Of a stretch of 64,000 bases of DNA, positions 38,501 through 52,600 are shown piece by piece. Source of the stretch: Phytopythium helicoides (taxonomy: Eukaryota; Oomycota; Peronosporomycetes; Pythiales; Pythiaceae); the NCBI GenBank assembly GCA_024867545.1, contig JANFNE010000018.1:682001-746000 (forward strand), given 5' to 3'. Made by a program: the position numbers and the translations under genes. The notes beneath the pieces are model-generated. The model made no database searches. It saw only the letters and a list, made by a program, of their open reading frames with translations, and had not been told where the DNA came from. Position 1 is the first letter of the stretch, and each line of letters opens with the position of its first letter.

Positions 38501-41500
38501 TCCAAATCCATTCCCACCACTCCACATCGGCGCGGGCAGATACTCCGCGCGCGCCGACCACATTGACACGCCCTCTTCAGTCACTTGCATTCTCGACATG
38601 GACCTTGTCCAAATCCATTCCCACCACTCCACATCGGCGCGGGCAGATACTCCGCCCGCACCGACCACATTGACACGCCCTCTTCAGTCACTTGCATTCT
38701 CGACATGGACCTTGTCCAAATCCATTCCCACCACTCCACATCGGCGCGGGCAGATACTCCGCCCGCGCCGACCACATTGACACGCCCTCTTCAGTCACTT
38801 GCATTCTCGACATGGACCTTGTCCAAATCCATTCCCACCACTCCACATCGGCGCGGGCAGATACTCCGCCCGCGCCGACCACATTGACACGCCCTCTTCA
38901 GTCACTTGCATTCTCGACATGGACCTTGTCCAAATCCATTCCCACCACTCCACATCGGCGCGGGCAGATACTCCGCGCGCGCCGACCACATTGACACGCC
39001 CTCTTCAGTCACTTGCATTCTCGACATGGACCTTGTCCAAATCCATTCCCACCACTCCACATCGGCGCGGGCAGATACTCCGCCCGCGCCGACCACATTG
39101 ACACGCCCTCTTCAGTCACTTGCATTCTCGACATGGACCTTGTCCAAATCCATTCCCACCACTCCACATCGGCGCGGGCAGATACTCCGCCCGCGCCGAC
39201 CACATTGACACGCCCTCTTCAGTCACTTGCATTCTCGACATGGACCTTGTCCAAATCCATTCCCACCACTCCACATCGGCGCGGGCAGATACTCCGCGCG
39301 CACCGACCACATTGACACGCCCTCTTCAGTCACTTGCATTCTCGACATGGACCTTGTCCAAATCCATTCCCACCACTCCACATCGGCGCGGGCAGATACT
39401 CCGCCCGCGCCGACCACATTGACACGCCCTCTTCAGTCACTTGCATTCTCGACATGGACCTTGTCCAAATCCATTCCCACCACTCCACATCGGCGCGGGC
39501 AGATACTCCGCCCGCGCCGACCACATTGACACGCCCTCTTCAGTCACTTGCATTCTCGACATGGACCTTGTCCAAATCCATTCCCACCACTCCACATCGG
39601 CGCGGGCAGATACTCCGCGCGCACCGACCACATTGACACGCCCTCTTCAGTCACTTGCATTCTCGACATGGACCTTGTCCAAATCCATTCCCACCACTCC
39701 ACATCGGCGCGGGCAGATACTCCGCCCGCGCCGACCACATTGACACGCCCTCTTCAGTCACTTGCATTCTCGACATGGACCTTGTCCAAATCCATTCCCA
39801 CCACTCCACATCGGCGCGGGCAGATACTCCGCCCGCGCCGACCACATTGACACGCCCTCTTCAGTCACTTGCATTCTCGACATGGACCTTGTCCAAATCC
39901 ATTCCCACCACTCCACATCGGCGCGGGCAGATACTCCGCGCGCGCCGACCACATTGACACGCCCTCTTCAGTCACTTGCATTCTCGACATGGACCTTGTC
40001 CAAATCCATTCCCACCACTCCACATCGGCGCGGGCAGATACTCCGCCCGCACCGACCACATTGACACGCCCTCTTCAGTCACTTGCATTCTCGACATGGA
40101 CCTTGTCCAAATCCATTCCCACCACTCCACATCGGCGCGGGCAGATACTCCGCCCGCGCCGACCACATTGACACGCCCTCTTCAGTCACTTGCATTCTCG
40201 ACATGGACCTTGTCCAAATCCATTCCCACCACTCCACATCGGCGCGGGCAGATACTCCGCGCGCGCCGACCACATTGACACGCCCTCTTCAGTCACTTGC
40301 ATTCTCGACATGGACCTTGTCCAAATCCATTCCCACCACTCCACATCGGCGCGGGCAGATACTCCGCCCGCGCCGACCACATTGACACGCCCTCTTCAGT
40401 CACTTGCATTCTCGACATGGACCTTGTCCAAATCCATTCCCACCACTCCACATCGGCGCGGGCAGATACTCCGCCCGCGCCGACCACATTGACACGCCCT
40501 CTTCAGTCACTTGCATTCTCGACATGGACCTTGTCCAAATCCATTCCCACCACTCCACATCGGCGCGGGCAGATACTCCGCGCGCACCGACCACATTGAC
40601 ACGCCCTCTTCAGTCACTTGCATTCTCGACATGGACCTTGTCCAAATCCATTCCCACCACTCCACATCGGCGCGGGCAGATACTCCGCCCGCGCCGACCA
40701 CATTGACACGCCCTCTTCAGTCACTTGCATTCTCGACATGGACCTTGTCCAAATCCATTCCCACCACTCCACATCGGCGCGGGCAGATACTCCGCGCGCG
40801 CCGACCACATTGACACGCCCTCTTCAGTCACTTGCATTCTCGACATGGACCTTGTCCAAATCCATTCCCACCACTCCACATCGGCGCGGGCAGATACTCC
40901 GCCCGCGCCGACCACATTGACACGCCCTCTTCAGTCACTTGCATTCTCGACATGGACCTTGTCCAAATCCATTCCCACCACTCCACATCGGCGCGGGCAG
41001 ATACTCCGCGCGCGCCGACCACATTGACACGCCCTCTTCAGTCACTTGCATTCTCGACATGGACCTTGTCCAAATCCATTCCCACCACTCCACATCGGCG
41101 CGGGCAGATACTCCGCCCGCGCCGACCACATTGACACGCCCTCTTCAGTCACTTGCATTCTCGACATGGACCTTGTCCAAATCCATTCCCACCACTCCAC
41201 ATCGGCGCGGGCAGATACTCCGCCCGCACCGACCACATTGACACGCCCTCTTCAGTCACTTGCATTCTCGACATGGACCTTGTCCAAATCCATTCCCACC
41301 ACTCCACATCGGCGCGGGCAGATACTCCGCCCGCGCCGACCACATTGACACGCCCTCTTCAGTCACTTGCATTCTCGACATGGACCTTGTCCAAATCCAT
41401 TCCCACCACTCCACATCGGCGCGGGCAGATACTCCGCCCGCACCGACCACATTGACACGCCCTCTTCAGTCACTTGCATTCTCGACATGGACCTTGTCCA

Positions 41501-44500
41501 AATCCATTCCCACCACTCCACATCGGCGCGGGCAGATACTCCGCCCGCGCCGACCACATTGACACGCCCTCTTCAGTCACTTGCATTCTCGACATGGACC
41601 TTGTCCAAATCCATTCCCACCACTCCACATCGGCGCGGGCAGATACTCCGCGCGCGCCGACCACATTGACACGCCCTCTTCAGTCACTTGCATTCTCGAC
41701 ATGGACCTTGTCCAAATCCATTCCCACCACTCCACATCGGCGCGGGCAGATACTCCGCCCGCGCCGACCACATTGACACGCCCTCTTCAGTCACTTGCAT
41801 TCTCGACATGGACCTTGTCCAAATCCATTCCCACCACTCCACATCGGCGCGGGCAGATACTCCGCCCGCGCCGACCACATTGACACGCCCTCTTCAGTCA
41901 CTTGCATTCTCGACATGGACCTTGTCCAAATCCATTCCCACCACTCCACATCGGCGCGGGCAGATACTCCGCCCGCGCCGACCACATTGACACGCCCTCT
42001 TCAGTCACTTGCATTCTCGACATGGACCTTGTCCAAATCCATTCCCACCACTCCACATCGGCGCGGGCAGATACTCCGCCCGCACCGACCACATTGACAC
42101 GCCCTCTTCAGTCACTTGCATTCTCGACATGGACCTTGTCCAAATCCATTCCCACCACTCCACATCGGCGCGGGCAGATACTCCGCCCGCACCGACCACA
42201 TTGACACGCCCTCTTCAGTCACTTGCATTCTCGACATGGACCTTGTCCAAATCCATTCCCACCACTCCACATCGGCGCGGGCAGATACTCCGCGCGCGCC
42301 GACCACATTGACACGCCCTCTTCAGTCACTTGCATTCTCGACATGGACCTTGTCCAAATCCATTCCCACCACTCCACATCGGCGCGGGCAGATACTCCGC
42401 CCGCGCCGACCACATTGACACGCCCTCTTCAGTCACTTGCATTCTCGACATGGACCTTGTCCAAATCCATTCCCACCACTCCACATCGGCGCGGGCAGAT
42501 ACTCCGCCCGCGCCGACCACATTGACACGCCCTCTTCAGTCACTTGCATTCTCGACATGGACCTTGTCCAAATCCATTCCCACCACTCCACATCGGCGCG
42601 GGCAGATACTCCGCCCGCGCCGACCACATTGACACGCCCTCTTCAGTCACTTGCATTCTCGACATGGACCTTGTCCAAATCCATTCCCACCACTCCACAT
42701 CGGCGCGGGCAGATACTCCGCCCGCACCGACCACATTGACACGCCCTCTTCAGTCACTTGCATTCTCGACATGGACCTTGTCCAAATCCATTCCCACCAC
42801 TCCACATCGGCGCGGGCAGATACTCCGCCCGCACCGACCACATTGACACGCCCTCTTCAGTCACTTGCATTCTCGACATGGACCTTGTCCAAATCCATTC
42901 CCACCACTCCACATCGGCGCGGGCAGATACTCCGCCCGCGCCGACCACATTGACACGCCCTCTTCAGTCACTTGCATTCTCGACATGGACCTTGTCCAAA
43001 TCCATTCCCACCACTCCACATCGGCGCGGGCAGATACTCCGCCCGCACCGACCACATTGACACGCCCTCTTCAGTCACTTGCATTCTCGACATGGACCTT
43101 GTCCAAATCCATTCCCACCACTCCACATCGGCGCGGGCAGATACTCCGCGCGCGCCGACCACATTGACACGCCCTCTTCAGTCACTTGCATTCTCGACAT
43201 GGACCTTGTCCAAATCCATTCCCACCACTCCACATCGGCGCGGGCAGATACTCCGCCCGCGCCGACCACATTGACACGCCCTCTTCAGTCACTTGCATTC
43301 TCGACATGGACCTTGTCCAAATCCATTCCCACCACTCCACATCGGCGCGGGCAGATACTCCGCCCGCGCCGACCACATTGACACGCCCTCTTCAGTCACT
43401 TGCATTCTCGACATGGACCTTGTCCAAATCCATTCCCACCACTCCACATCGGCGCGGGCAGATACTCCGCGCGCGCCGACCACATTGACACGCCCTCTTC
43501 AGTCACTTGCATTCTCGACATGGACCTTGTCCAAATCCATTCCCACCACTCCACATCGGCGCGGGCAGATACTCCGCCCGCGCCGACCACATTGACACGC
43601 CCTCTTCAGTCACTTGCATTCTCGACATGGACCTTGTCCAAATCCATTCCCACCACTCCACATCGGCGCGGGCAGATACTCCGCCCGCGCCGACCACATT
43701 GACACGCCCTCTTCAGTCACTTGCATTCTCGACATGGACCTTGTCCAAATCCATTCCCACCACTCCACATCGGCGCGGGCAGATACTCCGCCCGCACCGA
43801 CCACATTGACACGCCCTCTTCAGTCACTTGCATTCTCGACATGGACCTTGTCCAAATCCATTCCCACCACTCCACATCGGCGCGGGCAGATACTCCGCGC
43901 GCGCCGACCACATTGACACGCCCTCTTCAGTCACTTGCATTCTCGACATGGACCTTGTCCAAATCCATTCCCACCACTCCACATCGGCGCGGGCAGATAC
44001 TCCGCCCGCGCCGACCACATTGACACGCCCTCTTCAGTCACTTGCATTCTCGACATGGACCTTGTCCAAATCCATTCCCACCACTCCACATCGGCGCGGG
44101 CAGATACTCCGCCCGCGCCGACCACATTGACACGCCCTCTTCAGTCACTTGCATTCTCGACATGGACCTTGTCCAAATCCATTCCCACCACTCCACATCG
44201 GCGCGGGCAGATACTCCGCGCGCACCGACCACATTGACACGCCCTCTTCAGTCACTTGCATTCTCGACATGGACCTTGTCCAAATCCATTCCCACCACTC
44301 CACATCGGCGCGGGCAGATACTCCGCGCGCGCCGACCACATTGACACGCCCTCTTCAGTCACTTGCATTCTCGACATGGACCTTGTCCAAATCCATTCCC
44401 ACCACTCCACATCGGCGCGGGCAGATACTCCGCCCGCGCCGACCACATTGACACGCCCTCTTCAGTCACTTGCATTCTCGACATGGACCTTGTCCAAATC

Positions 44501-47500
44501 CATTCCCACCACTCCACATCGGCGCGGGCAGATACTCCGTCCGCACCGACCACATTGACACGCCCTCTTCAGTCACTTGCATTCTCGACATGGACCTTGT
44601 CCAAATCCATTCCCACCACTCCACATCGGCGCGGGCAGATACTCCGCCCGCACCGACCACATTGACACGCCCTCTTCAGTCACTTGCATTCTCGACATGG
44701 ACCTTGTCCAAATCCATTCCCACCACTCCACATCGGCGCGGGCAGATACTCCGCGCGCGCCGACCACATTGACACGCCCTCTTCAGTCACTTGCATTCTC
44801 GACATGGACCTTGTCCAAATCCATTCCCACCACTCCACATCGGCGCGGGCAGATACTCCGCCCGCACCGACCACATTGACACGCCCTCTTCAGTCACTTG
44901 CATTCTCGACATGGACCTTGTCCAAATCCATTCCCACCACTCCACATCGGCGCGGGCAGATACTCCGCGCGCGCCGACCACATTGACACGCCCTCTTCAG
45001 TCACTTGCATTCTCGACATGGACCTTGTCCAAATCCATTCCCACCACTCCACATCGGCGCGGGCAGATACTCCGCCCGCACCGACCACATTGACACGCCC
45101 TCTTCAGTCACTTGCATTCTCGACATGGACCTTGTCCAAATCCATTCCCACCACTCCACATCGGCGCGGGCAGATACTCCGCGCGCGCCGACCACATTGA
45201 CACGCCCTCTTCAGTCACTTGCATTCTCGACATGGACCTTGTCCAAATCCATTCCCACCACTCCACATCGGCGCGGGCAGATACTCCGCGCGCGCCGACC
45301 ACATTGACACGCCCTCTTCAGTCACTTGCATTCTCGACATGGACCTTGTCCAAATCCATTCCCACCACTCCACATCGGCGCGGGCAGATACTCCGCCCGC
45401 GCCGACCACATTGACACGCCCTCTTCAGTCACTTGCATTCTCGACATGGACCTTGTCCAAATCCATTCCCACCACTCCACATCGGCGCGGGCAGATACTC
45501 CGCGCGCGCCGACCACATTGACACGCCCTCTTCAGTCACTTGCATTCTCGACATGGACCTTGTCCAAATCCATTCCCACCACTCCACATCGGCGCGGGCA
45601 GATACTCCGCCCGCGCCGACCACATTGACACGCCCTCTTCAGTCACTTGCATTCTCGACATGGACCTTGTCCAAATCCATTCCCACCACTCCACATCGGC
45701 GCGGGCAGATACTCCGTCCGCACCGACCACATTGACACGCCCTCTTCAGTCACTTGCATTCTCGACATGGACCTTGTCCAAATCCATTCCCACCACTCCA
45801 CATCGGCGCGGGCAGATACTCCGCGCGCGCCGACCACATTGACACGCCCTCTTCAGTCACTTGCATTCTCGACATGGACCTTGTCCAAATCCATTCCCAC
45901 CACTCCACATCGGCGCGGGCAGATACTCCGCGCGCGCCGACCACATTGACACGCCCTCTTCAGTCACTTGCATTCTCGACATGGACCTTGTCCAAATCCA
46001 TTCCCACCACTCCACATCGGCGCGGGCAGATACTCCGCCCGCGCCGACCACATTGACACGCCCTCTTCAGTCACTTGCATTCTCGACATGGACCTTGTCC
46101 AAATCCATTCCCACCACTCCACATCGGCGCGGGCAGATACTCCGCGCGCGCCGACCACATTGACACGCCCTCTTCAGTCACTTGCATTCTCGACATGGAC
46201 CTTGTCCAAATCCATTCCCACCACTCCACATCGGCGCGGGCAGATACTCCGCCCGCGCCGACCACATTGACACGCCCTCTTCAGTCACTTGCATTCTCGA
46301 CATGGACCTTGTCCAAATCCATTCCCACCACTTCACATCGGCGCGGGCAGATACTCCGCCCGCGCCGACCACATTGACACGCCCTCTTCAGTCACTTGCA
46401 TTCTCGACATGGACCTTGTCCAAATCCATTCCCACCACTCCACATCGGCGCGGGCAGATACTCCGCGCGCGCCGACCACATTGACACGCCCTCTTCAGTC
46501 ACTTGCATTCTCGACATGGACCTTGTCCAAATCCATTCCCACCACTCCACATCGGCGCGGGCAGATACTCCGCCCGCGCCGACCACATTGACACGCCCTC
46601 TTCAGTCACTTGCATTCTCGACATGGACCTTGTCCAAATCCATTCCCACCACTTCACATCGGCGCGGGCAGATACTCCGCCCGCGCCGACCACATTGACA
46701 CGCCCTCTTCAGTCACTTGCATTCTCGACATGGACCTTGTCCAAATCCATTCCCACCACTCCACATCGGCGCGGGCAGATACTCCGCCCGCACCGACCAC
46801 ATTGACACGCCCTCTTCAGTCACTTGCATTCTCGACATGGACCTTGTCCAAATCCATTCCCACCACTCCACATCGGCGCGGGCAGATACTCCGCCCGCGC
46901 CGACCACATTGACACGCCCTCTTCAGTCACTTGCATTCTCGACATGGACCTTGTCCAAATCCATTCCCACCACTCCACATCGGCGCGGGCAGATACTCCG
47001 CCCGCGCCGACCACATTGACACGCCCTCTTCAGTCACTTGCATTCTCGACATGGACCTTGTCCAAATCCATTCCCACCACTCCACATCGGCGCGGGCAGA
47101 TACTCCGCCCGCGCCGACCACATTGACACGCCCTCTTCAGTCACTTGCATTCTCGACATGGACCTTGTCCAAATCCATTCCCACCACTCCACATCGGCGC
47201 GGGCAGATACTCCGCGCGCGCCGACCACATTGACACGCCCTCTTCAGTCACTTGCATTCTCGACATGGACCTTGTCCAAATCCATTCCCACCACTCCACA
47301 TCGGCGCGGGCAGATACTCCGCCCGCACCGACCACATTGACACGCCCTCTTCAGTCACTTGCATTCTCGACATGGACCTTGTCCAAATCCATTCCCACCA
47401 CTCCACATCGGCGCGGGCAGATACTCCGCCCGCGCCGACCACATTGACACGCCCTCTTCAGTCACTTGCATTCTCGACATGGACCTTGTCCAAATCCATT

Positions 47501-49648
47501 CCCACCACTCCACATCGGCGCGGGCAGATACTCCGCGCGCGCCGACCACATTGACACGCCCTCTTCAGTCACTTGCATTCTCGACATGGACCTTGTCCAA
47601 ATCCATTCCCACCACTCCACATCGGCGCGGGCAGATACTCCGCCCGCACCGACCACATTGACACGCCCTCTTCAGTCACTTGCATTCTCGACATGGACCT
47701 TGTCCAAATCCATTCCCACCACTCCACATCGGCGCGGGCAGATACTCCGCCCGCGCCGACCACATTGACACGCCCTCTTCAGTCACTTGCATTCTCGACA
47801 TGGACCTTGTCCAAATCCATTCCCACCACTTCACATCGGCGCGGGCAGATACTCCGCCCGCGCCGACCACATTGACACGCCCTCTTCAGTCACTTGCATT
47901 CTCGACATGGACCTTGTCCAAATCCATTCCCACCACTCCACATCGGCGCGGGCAGATACTCCGCCCGCACCGACCACATTGACACGCCCTCTTCAGTCAC
48001 TTGCATTCTCGACATGGACCTTGTCCAAATCCATTCCCACCACTCCACATCGGCGCGGGCAGATACTCCGCCCGCGCCGACCACATTGACACGCCCTCTT
48101 CAGTCACTTGCATTCTCGACATGGACCTTGTCCAAATCCATTCCCACCACTCCACATCGGCGCGGGCAGATACTCCGCGCGCGCCGACCACATTGACACG
48201 CCCTCTTCAGTCACTTGCATTCTCGACATGGACCTTGTCCAAATCCATTCCCACCACTCCACATCGGCGCGGGCAGATACTCCGCGCGCGCCGACCACAT
48301 TGACACGCCCTCTTCAGTCACTTGCATTCTCGACATGGACCTTGTCCAAATCCATTCCCACCACTCCACATCGGCGCGGGCAGATACTCCGCCCGCGCCG
48401 ACCACATTGACACGCCCTCTTCAGTCACTTGCATTCTCGACATGGACCTTGTCCAAATCCATTCCCACCACTCCACATCGGCGCGGGCAGATACTCCGCC
48501 CGCACCGACCACATTGACACGCCCTCTTCAGTCACTTGCATTCTCGACATGGACCTTGTCCAAATCCATTCCCACCACTCCACATCGGCGCGGGCAGATA
48601 CTCCGCGCGCGCCGACCACATTGACACGCCCTCTTCAGTCACTTGCATTCTCGACATGGACCTTGTCCAAATCCATTCCCACCACTCCACATCGGCGCGG
48701 GCAGATACTCCGCGCGCGCCGACCACATTGACACGCCCTCTTCAGTCACTTGCATTCTCGACATGGACCTTGTCCAAATCCATTCCCACCACTCCACATC
48801 GGCGCGGGCAGATACTCCGCCCGCGCCGACCACATTGACACGCCCTCTTCAGTCACTTGCATTCTCGACATGGACCTTGTCCAAATCCATTCCCACCACT
48901 CCACATCGGCGCGGGCAGATACTCCGTCCGCACCGACCACATTGACACGCCCTCTTCAGTCACTTGCATTCTCGACATGGACCTTGTCCAAATCCATTCC
49001 CACCACTCCACATCGGCGCGGGCAGATACTCCGCCCGCGCCGACCACATTGACACGCCCTCTTCAGTCACTTGCATTCTCGACATGGACCTTGTCCAAAT
49101 CCATTCCCACCACTCCACATCGGCGCGGGCAGATACTCCGCGCGCGCCGACCACATTGACACGCCCTCTTCAGTCACTTGCATTCTCGACATGGACCTTG
49201 TCCAAATCCATTCCCACCACTCCACATCGGCGCGGGCAGATACTCCGCGCGCACCGACCACATTGACACGCCCTCTTCAGTCACTTGCATTCTCGACATG
49301 GACCTTGTCCAAATCCATTCCCACCACTCCACATCGGCGCGGGCAGATACTCCGCGCGCACCGACCACATTGACACGCCCTCTTCAGTCACTTGCATTCT
49401 CGACATGGACCTTGTCCAAATCCATTCCCACCACTCCACATCGGCGCGGGCAGATACTCCGCCCGCGCCGACCACATTGACACGCCCTCTTCAGTCACTT
49501 GCATTCTCGACATGGACCTTGTCCAAATCCATTCCCACCACTCCACATCGGCGCGGGCAGATACTCCGCCCGCGCCGACCACATTGACACGCCCTCTTCA
49601 GTCACTTGCATTCTCGACATGGACCTTGTCCAAATCCATTCCCACTAC
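35551..49648. repeat. Satellite array: about 132 tandem copies of a 107-bp monomer
   Basis: A 107-bp unit repeats without interruption for 14.1 kb. The monomers are nearly identical; differences concentrate at three positions near the end of each unit, plus a rare C-to-T in the CCACTCCACATC segment (for example near 46332, 46653 and 47830). The unit length is not a multiple of three, so the 100-codon (+) and 64-codon (-) frames in each monomer triplet are by-products and not genes. The array begins with a diverged unit edge at 35551 and ends in a truncated unit at 49648. Confidence 0.98.
35638..35668. repeat. Inverted repeat inside each 107-bp monomer (first copy)
   Basis: TCGGCGCGGGC (35638-35648), a 9-nt loop, then GCCCGCGCCGA (35658-35668): 11-bp perfect arms able to form a GC-rich hairpin. 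The structure recurs every 107 bp through the array. Left arms look invariant, while right arms carry C-to-G, G-to-A and occasional C-to-T changes. Confidence 0.9.
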
Positions 49649-49682
49649 AATAAGACATCCTTATTAATGTAACTAACCGATG
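49649..49682. other. Junction between the two tandem arrays
   Basis: A 34-bp unique AT-rich segment separates the 107-bp satellite from the 144-bp array. It contains AATAAG and CTTATT as a short inverted repeat (about 49651-49667). No gene is present. Confidence 0.6.
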
Positions 49683-52600
49683 GATTCGGCGAGGAGAAGC
49701 TAGAGCCAAGTGGAAATGCCTCCCACACATGCGTCCCGCTGGCAGCCAAGGCGGCGCTGCATGACGCCTACAATGGCGGAATGAACGGCGCCAATATGCA
49801 CGGTGCAGCGGCGGGAATAGCCGATGCATTGGGCGAGGAGACGCTAGAGCCAAGTGGAAATGCCTCCCACACATGCGTCCCGCTGGCAGCCAAGGCGGCG
49901 CTGCATGACGCCTACAATGGCGGAATGAACGGCTCCAATATGCACGGTGCAGCGGCGGGAATAGCCGATGCATTGGGCGAGGAGACGCTAGAGCCAAGTG
50001 GAAATGCCTCCCACACATGCGTCCCGCTGGCAGCCAGGCAGCCAAGGCGGCGCTGCATGACGCCTACAATGGCGGAATGAACGGCGCCAATATGCACGGC
50101 GCAGCGGCGGGAATAGCCGATGCATTGGGCGAGGAGACGCTAGAGCCAAGTGGAAATGCCTCCCACACATGCGTCCCGCTGGCAGCCAGGCAGCCAAGGC
50201 GGCGCTGCATGACGCCTACAATGGCGGAATGAACGGCGCCAATATGCACGGCGCAGCGGCGGGAATAGCCGATGCATTGGGCGAGGAGACGCTAGAGCCA
50301 AGTGGAAATGCCTCCCACACATGCGTCCCGCTGGCAGCCAGGCAGCCAAGGCGGCGCTGCATGACGCCTACAATGGCGGAATGAACGGCTCCAATATGCA
50401 CGGTGCAGCGGCGGGAATAGCCGATGCATTGGGCGAGGAGACGCTAGAGCCAAGTGGAAATGCCTCCCACACATGCGTCCCGCTGGCAGCCAAGGCGGCG
50501 CTGCATGACGCCTACAATGGCGGAATGAACGGCTCCAATATGCACGGTGCAGCGGCGGGAATAGCCGATGCATTGGGCGAGGAGACGCTAGAGCCAAGTG
50601 GAAATGCCTCCCACACATGCGTCCCGCTGGCAGCCAAGGCGGCGCTGCATGACGCCTACAATGGCGGAATGAACGGCTCCAATATGCACGGTGCAGCGGC
50701 GGGAATAGCCGATGCATTGGGCGAGGAGACGCTAGAGCCAAGTGGAAATGCCTCCCACACATGCGTCCCGCTGGCAGCCAAGGCGGCGCTGCATGACGCC
50801 TACAATGGCGGAATGAACGGCGCCAATATGCACGGTGCAGCGGCGGGAATAGCCGATGCATTGGGCGAGGAGACGCTAGAGCCAAGTGGAAATGCCTCCC
50901 ACACATGCGTCCCGCTGGCAGCCAAGGCGGCGCTGCATGACGCCTACAATGGCGGAATGAACGGCGCCAATATGCACGGTGCAGCGGCGGGAATAGCCGA
51001 TGCATTGGGCGAGGAGACGCTAGAGCCAAGTGGAAATGCCTCCCACACATGCGTCCCGCTGGCAGCCAGGCAGCCAAGGCGGCGCTGCATGACGCCTACA
51101 ATGGCGGAATGAACGGCGCCAATATGCACGGCGCAGCGGCGGGAATAGCCGATGCATTGGGCGAGGAGACGCTAGAGCCAAGTGGAAATGCCTCCCACAC
51201 ATGCGTCCCGCTGGCAGCCAGGCAGCCAAGGCGGCGCTGCATGACGCCTACAATGGCGGAATGAACGGCGCCAATATGCACGGCGCAGCGGCGGGAATAG
51301 CCGATGCATTGGGCGAGGAGACGCTAGAGCCAAGTGGAAATGCCTCCCACACATGCGTCCCGCTGGCAGCCAAGGCGGCGCTGCATGACGCCTACAATGG
51401 CGGAATGAACGGCTCCAATATGCACGGTGCAGCGGCGGGAATAGCCGATGCATTGGGCGAGGAGACGCTAGAGCCAAGTGGAAATGCCTCCCACACATGC
51501 GTCCCGCTGGCAGCCAAGGCGGCGCTGCATGACGCCTACAATGGCGGAATGAACGGCTCCAATATGCACGGTGCAGCGGCGGGAATAGCCGATGCATTGG
51601 GCGAGGAGACGCTAGAGCCAAGTGGAAATGCCTCCCACACATGCGTCCCGCTGGCAGCCAAGGCGGCGCTGCATGACGCCTACAATGGCGGAATGAACGG
51701 CTCCAATATGCACGGTGCAGCGGCGGGAATAGCCGATGCATTGGGCGAGGAGACGCTAGAGCCAAGTGGAAATGCCTCCCACACATGCGTCCCGCTGGCA
51801 GCCAAGGCGGCGCTGCATGACGCCTACAATGGCGGAATGAACGGCGCCAATATGCACGGTGCAGCGGCGGGAATAGCCGATGCATTGGGCGAGGAGACGC
51901 TAGAGCCAAGTGGAAATGCCTCCCACACATGCGTCCCGCTGGCAGCCAGGCAGCCAAGGCGGCGCTGCATGACGCCTACAATGGCGGAATGAACGGCGCC
52001 AATATGCACGGCGCAGCGGCGGGAATAGCCGATGCATTGGGCGAGGAGACGCTAGAGCCAAGTGGAAATGCCTCCCACACATGCGTCCCGCTGGCAGCCA
52101 AGGCGGCGCTGCATGACGCCTACAATGGCGGAATGAACGGCGCCAATATGCACGGTGCAGCGGCGGGAATAGCCGATGCATTGGGCGAGGAGACGCTAGA
52201 GCCAAGTGGAAATGCCTCCCACACATGCGTCCCGCTGGCAGCCAAGGCGGCGCTGCATGACGCCTACAATGGCGGAATGAACGGCGCCAATATGCACGGC
52301 GCAGCGGCGGGAATAGCCGATGCATTGGGCGAGGAGACGCTAGAGCCAAGTGGAAATGCCTCCCACACATGCGTCCCGCTGGCAGCCAAGGCGGCGCTGC
52401 ATGACGCCTACAATGGCGGAATGAACGGCTCCAATATGCACGGTGCAGCGGCGGGAATAGCCGATGCATTGGGCGAGGAGACGCTAGAGCCAAGTGGAAA
52501 TGCCTCCCACACATGCGTCCCGCTGGCAGCCAAGGCGGCGCTGCATGACGCCTACAATGGCGGAATGAACGGCGCCAATATGCACGGTGCAGCGGCGGGA

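Noticed and set aside
35551..49648. CRISPR-like array
   Set aside because: The repeat is continuous with no unique spacers, the unit is 107 bp, and the DNA is eukaryotic.
35589..49667. More than 200 overlapping 100-codon (+) and 64-codon (-) open frames
   Set aside because: They are the three-frame readings of a 107-bp satellite, mostly begin at TTG or another non-ATG codon, and are identical every 107 bp. No gene is implied.
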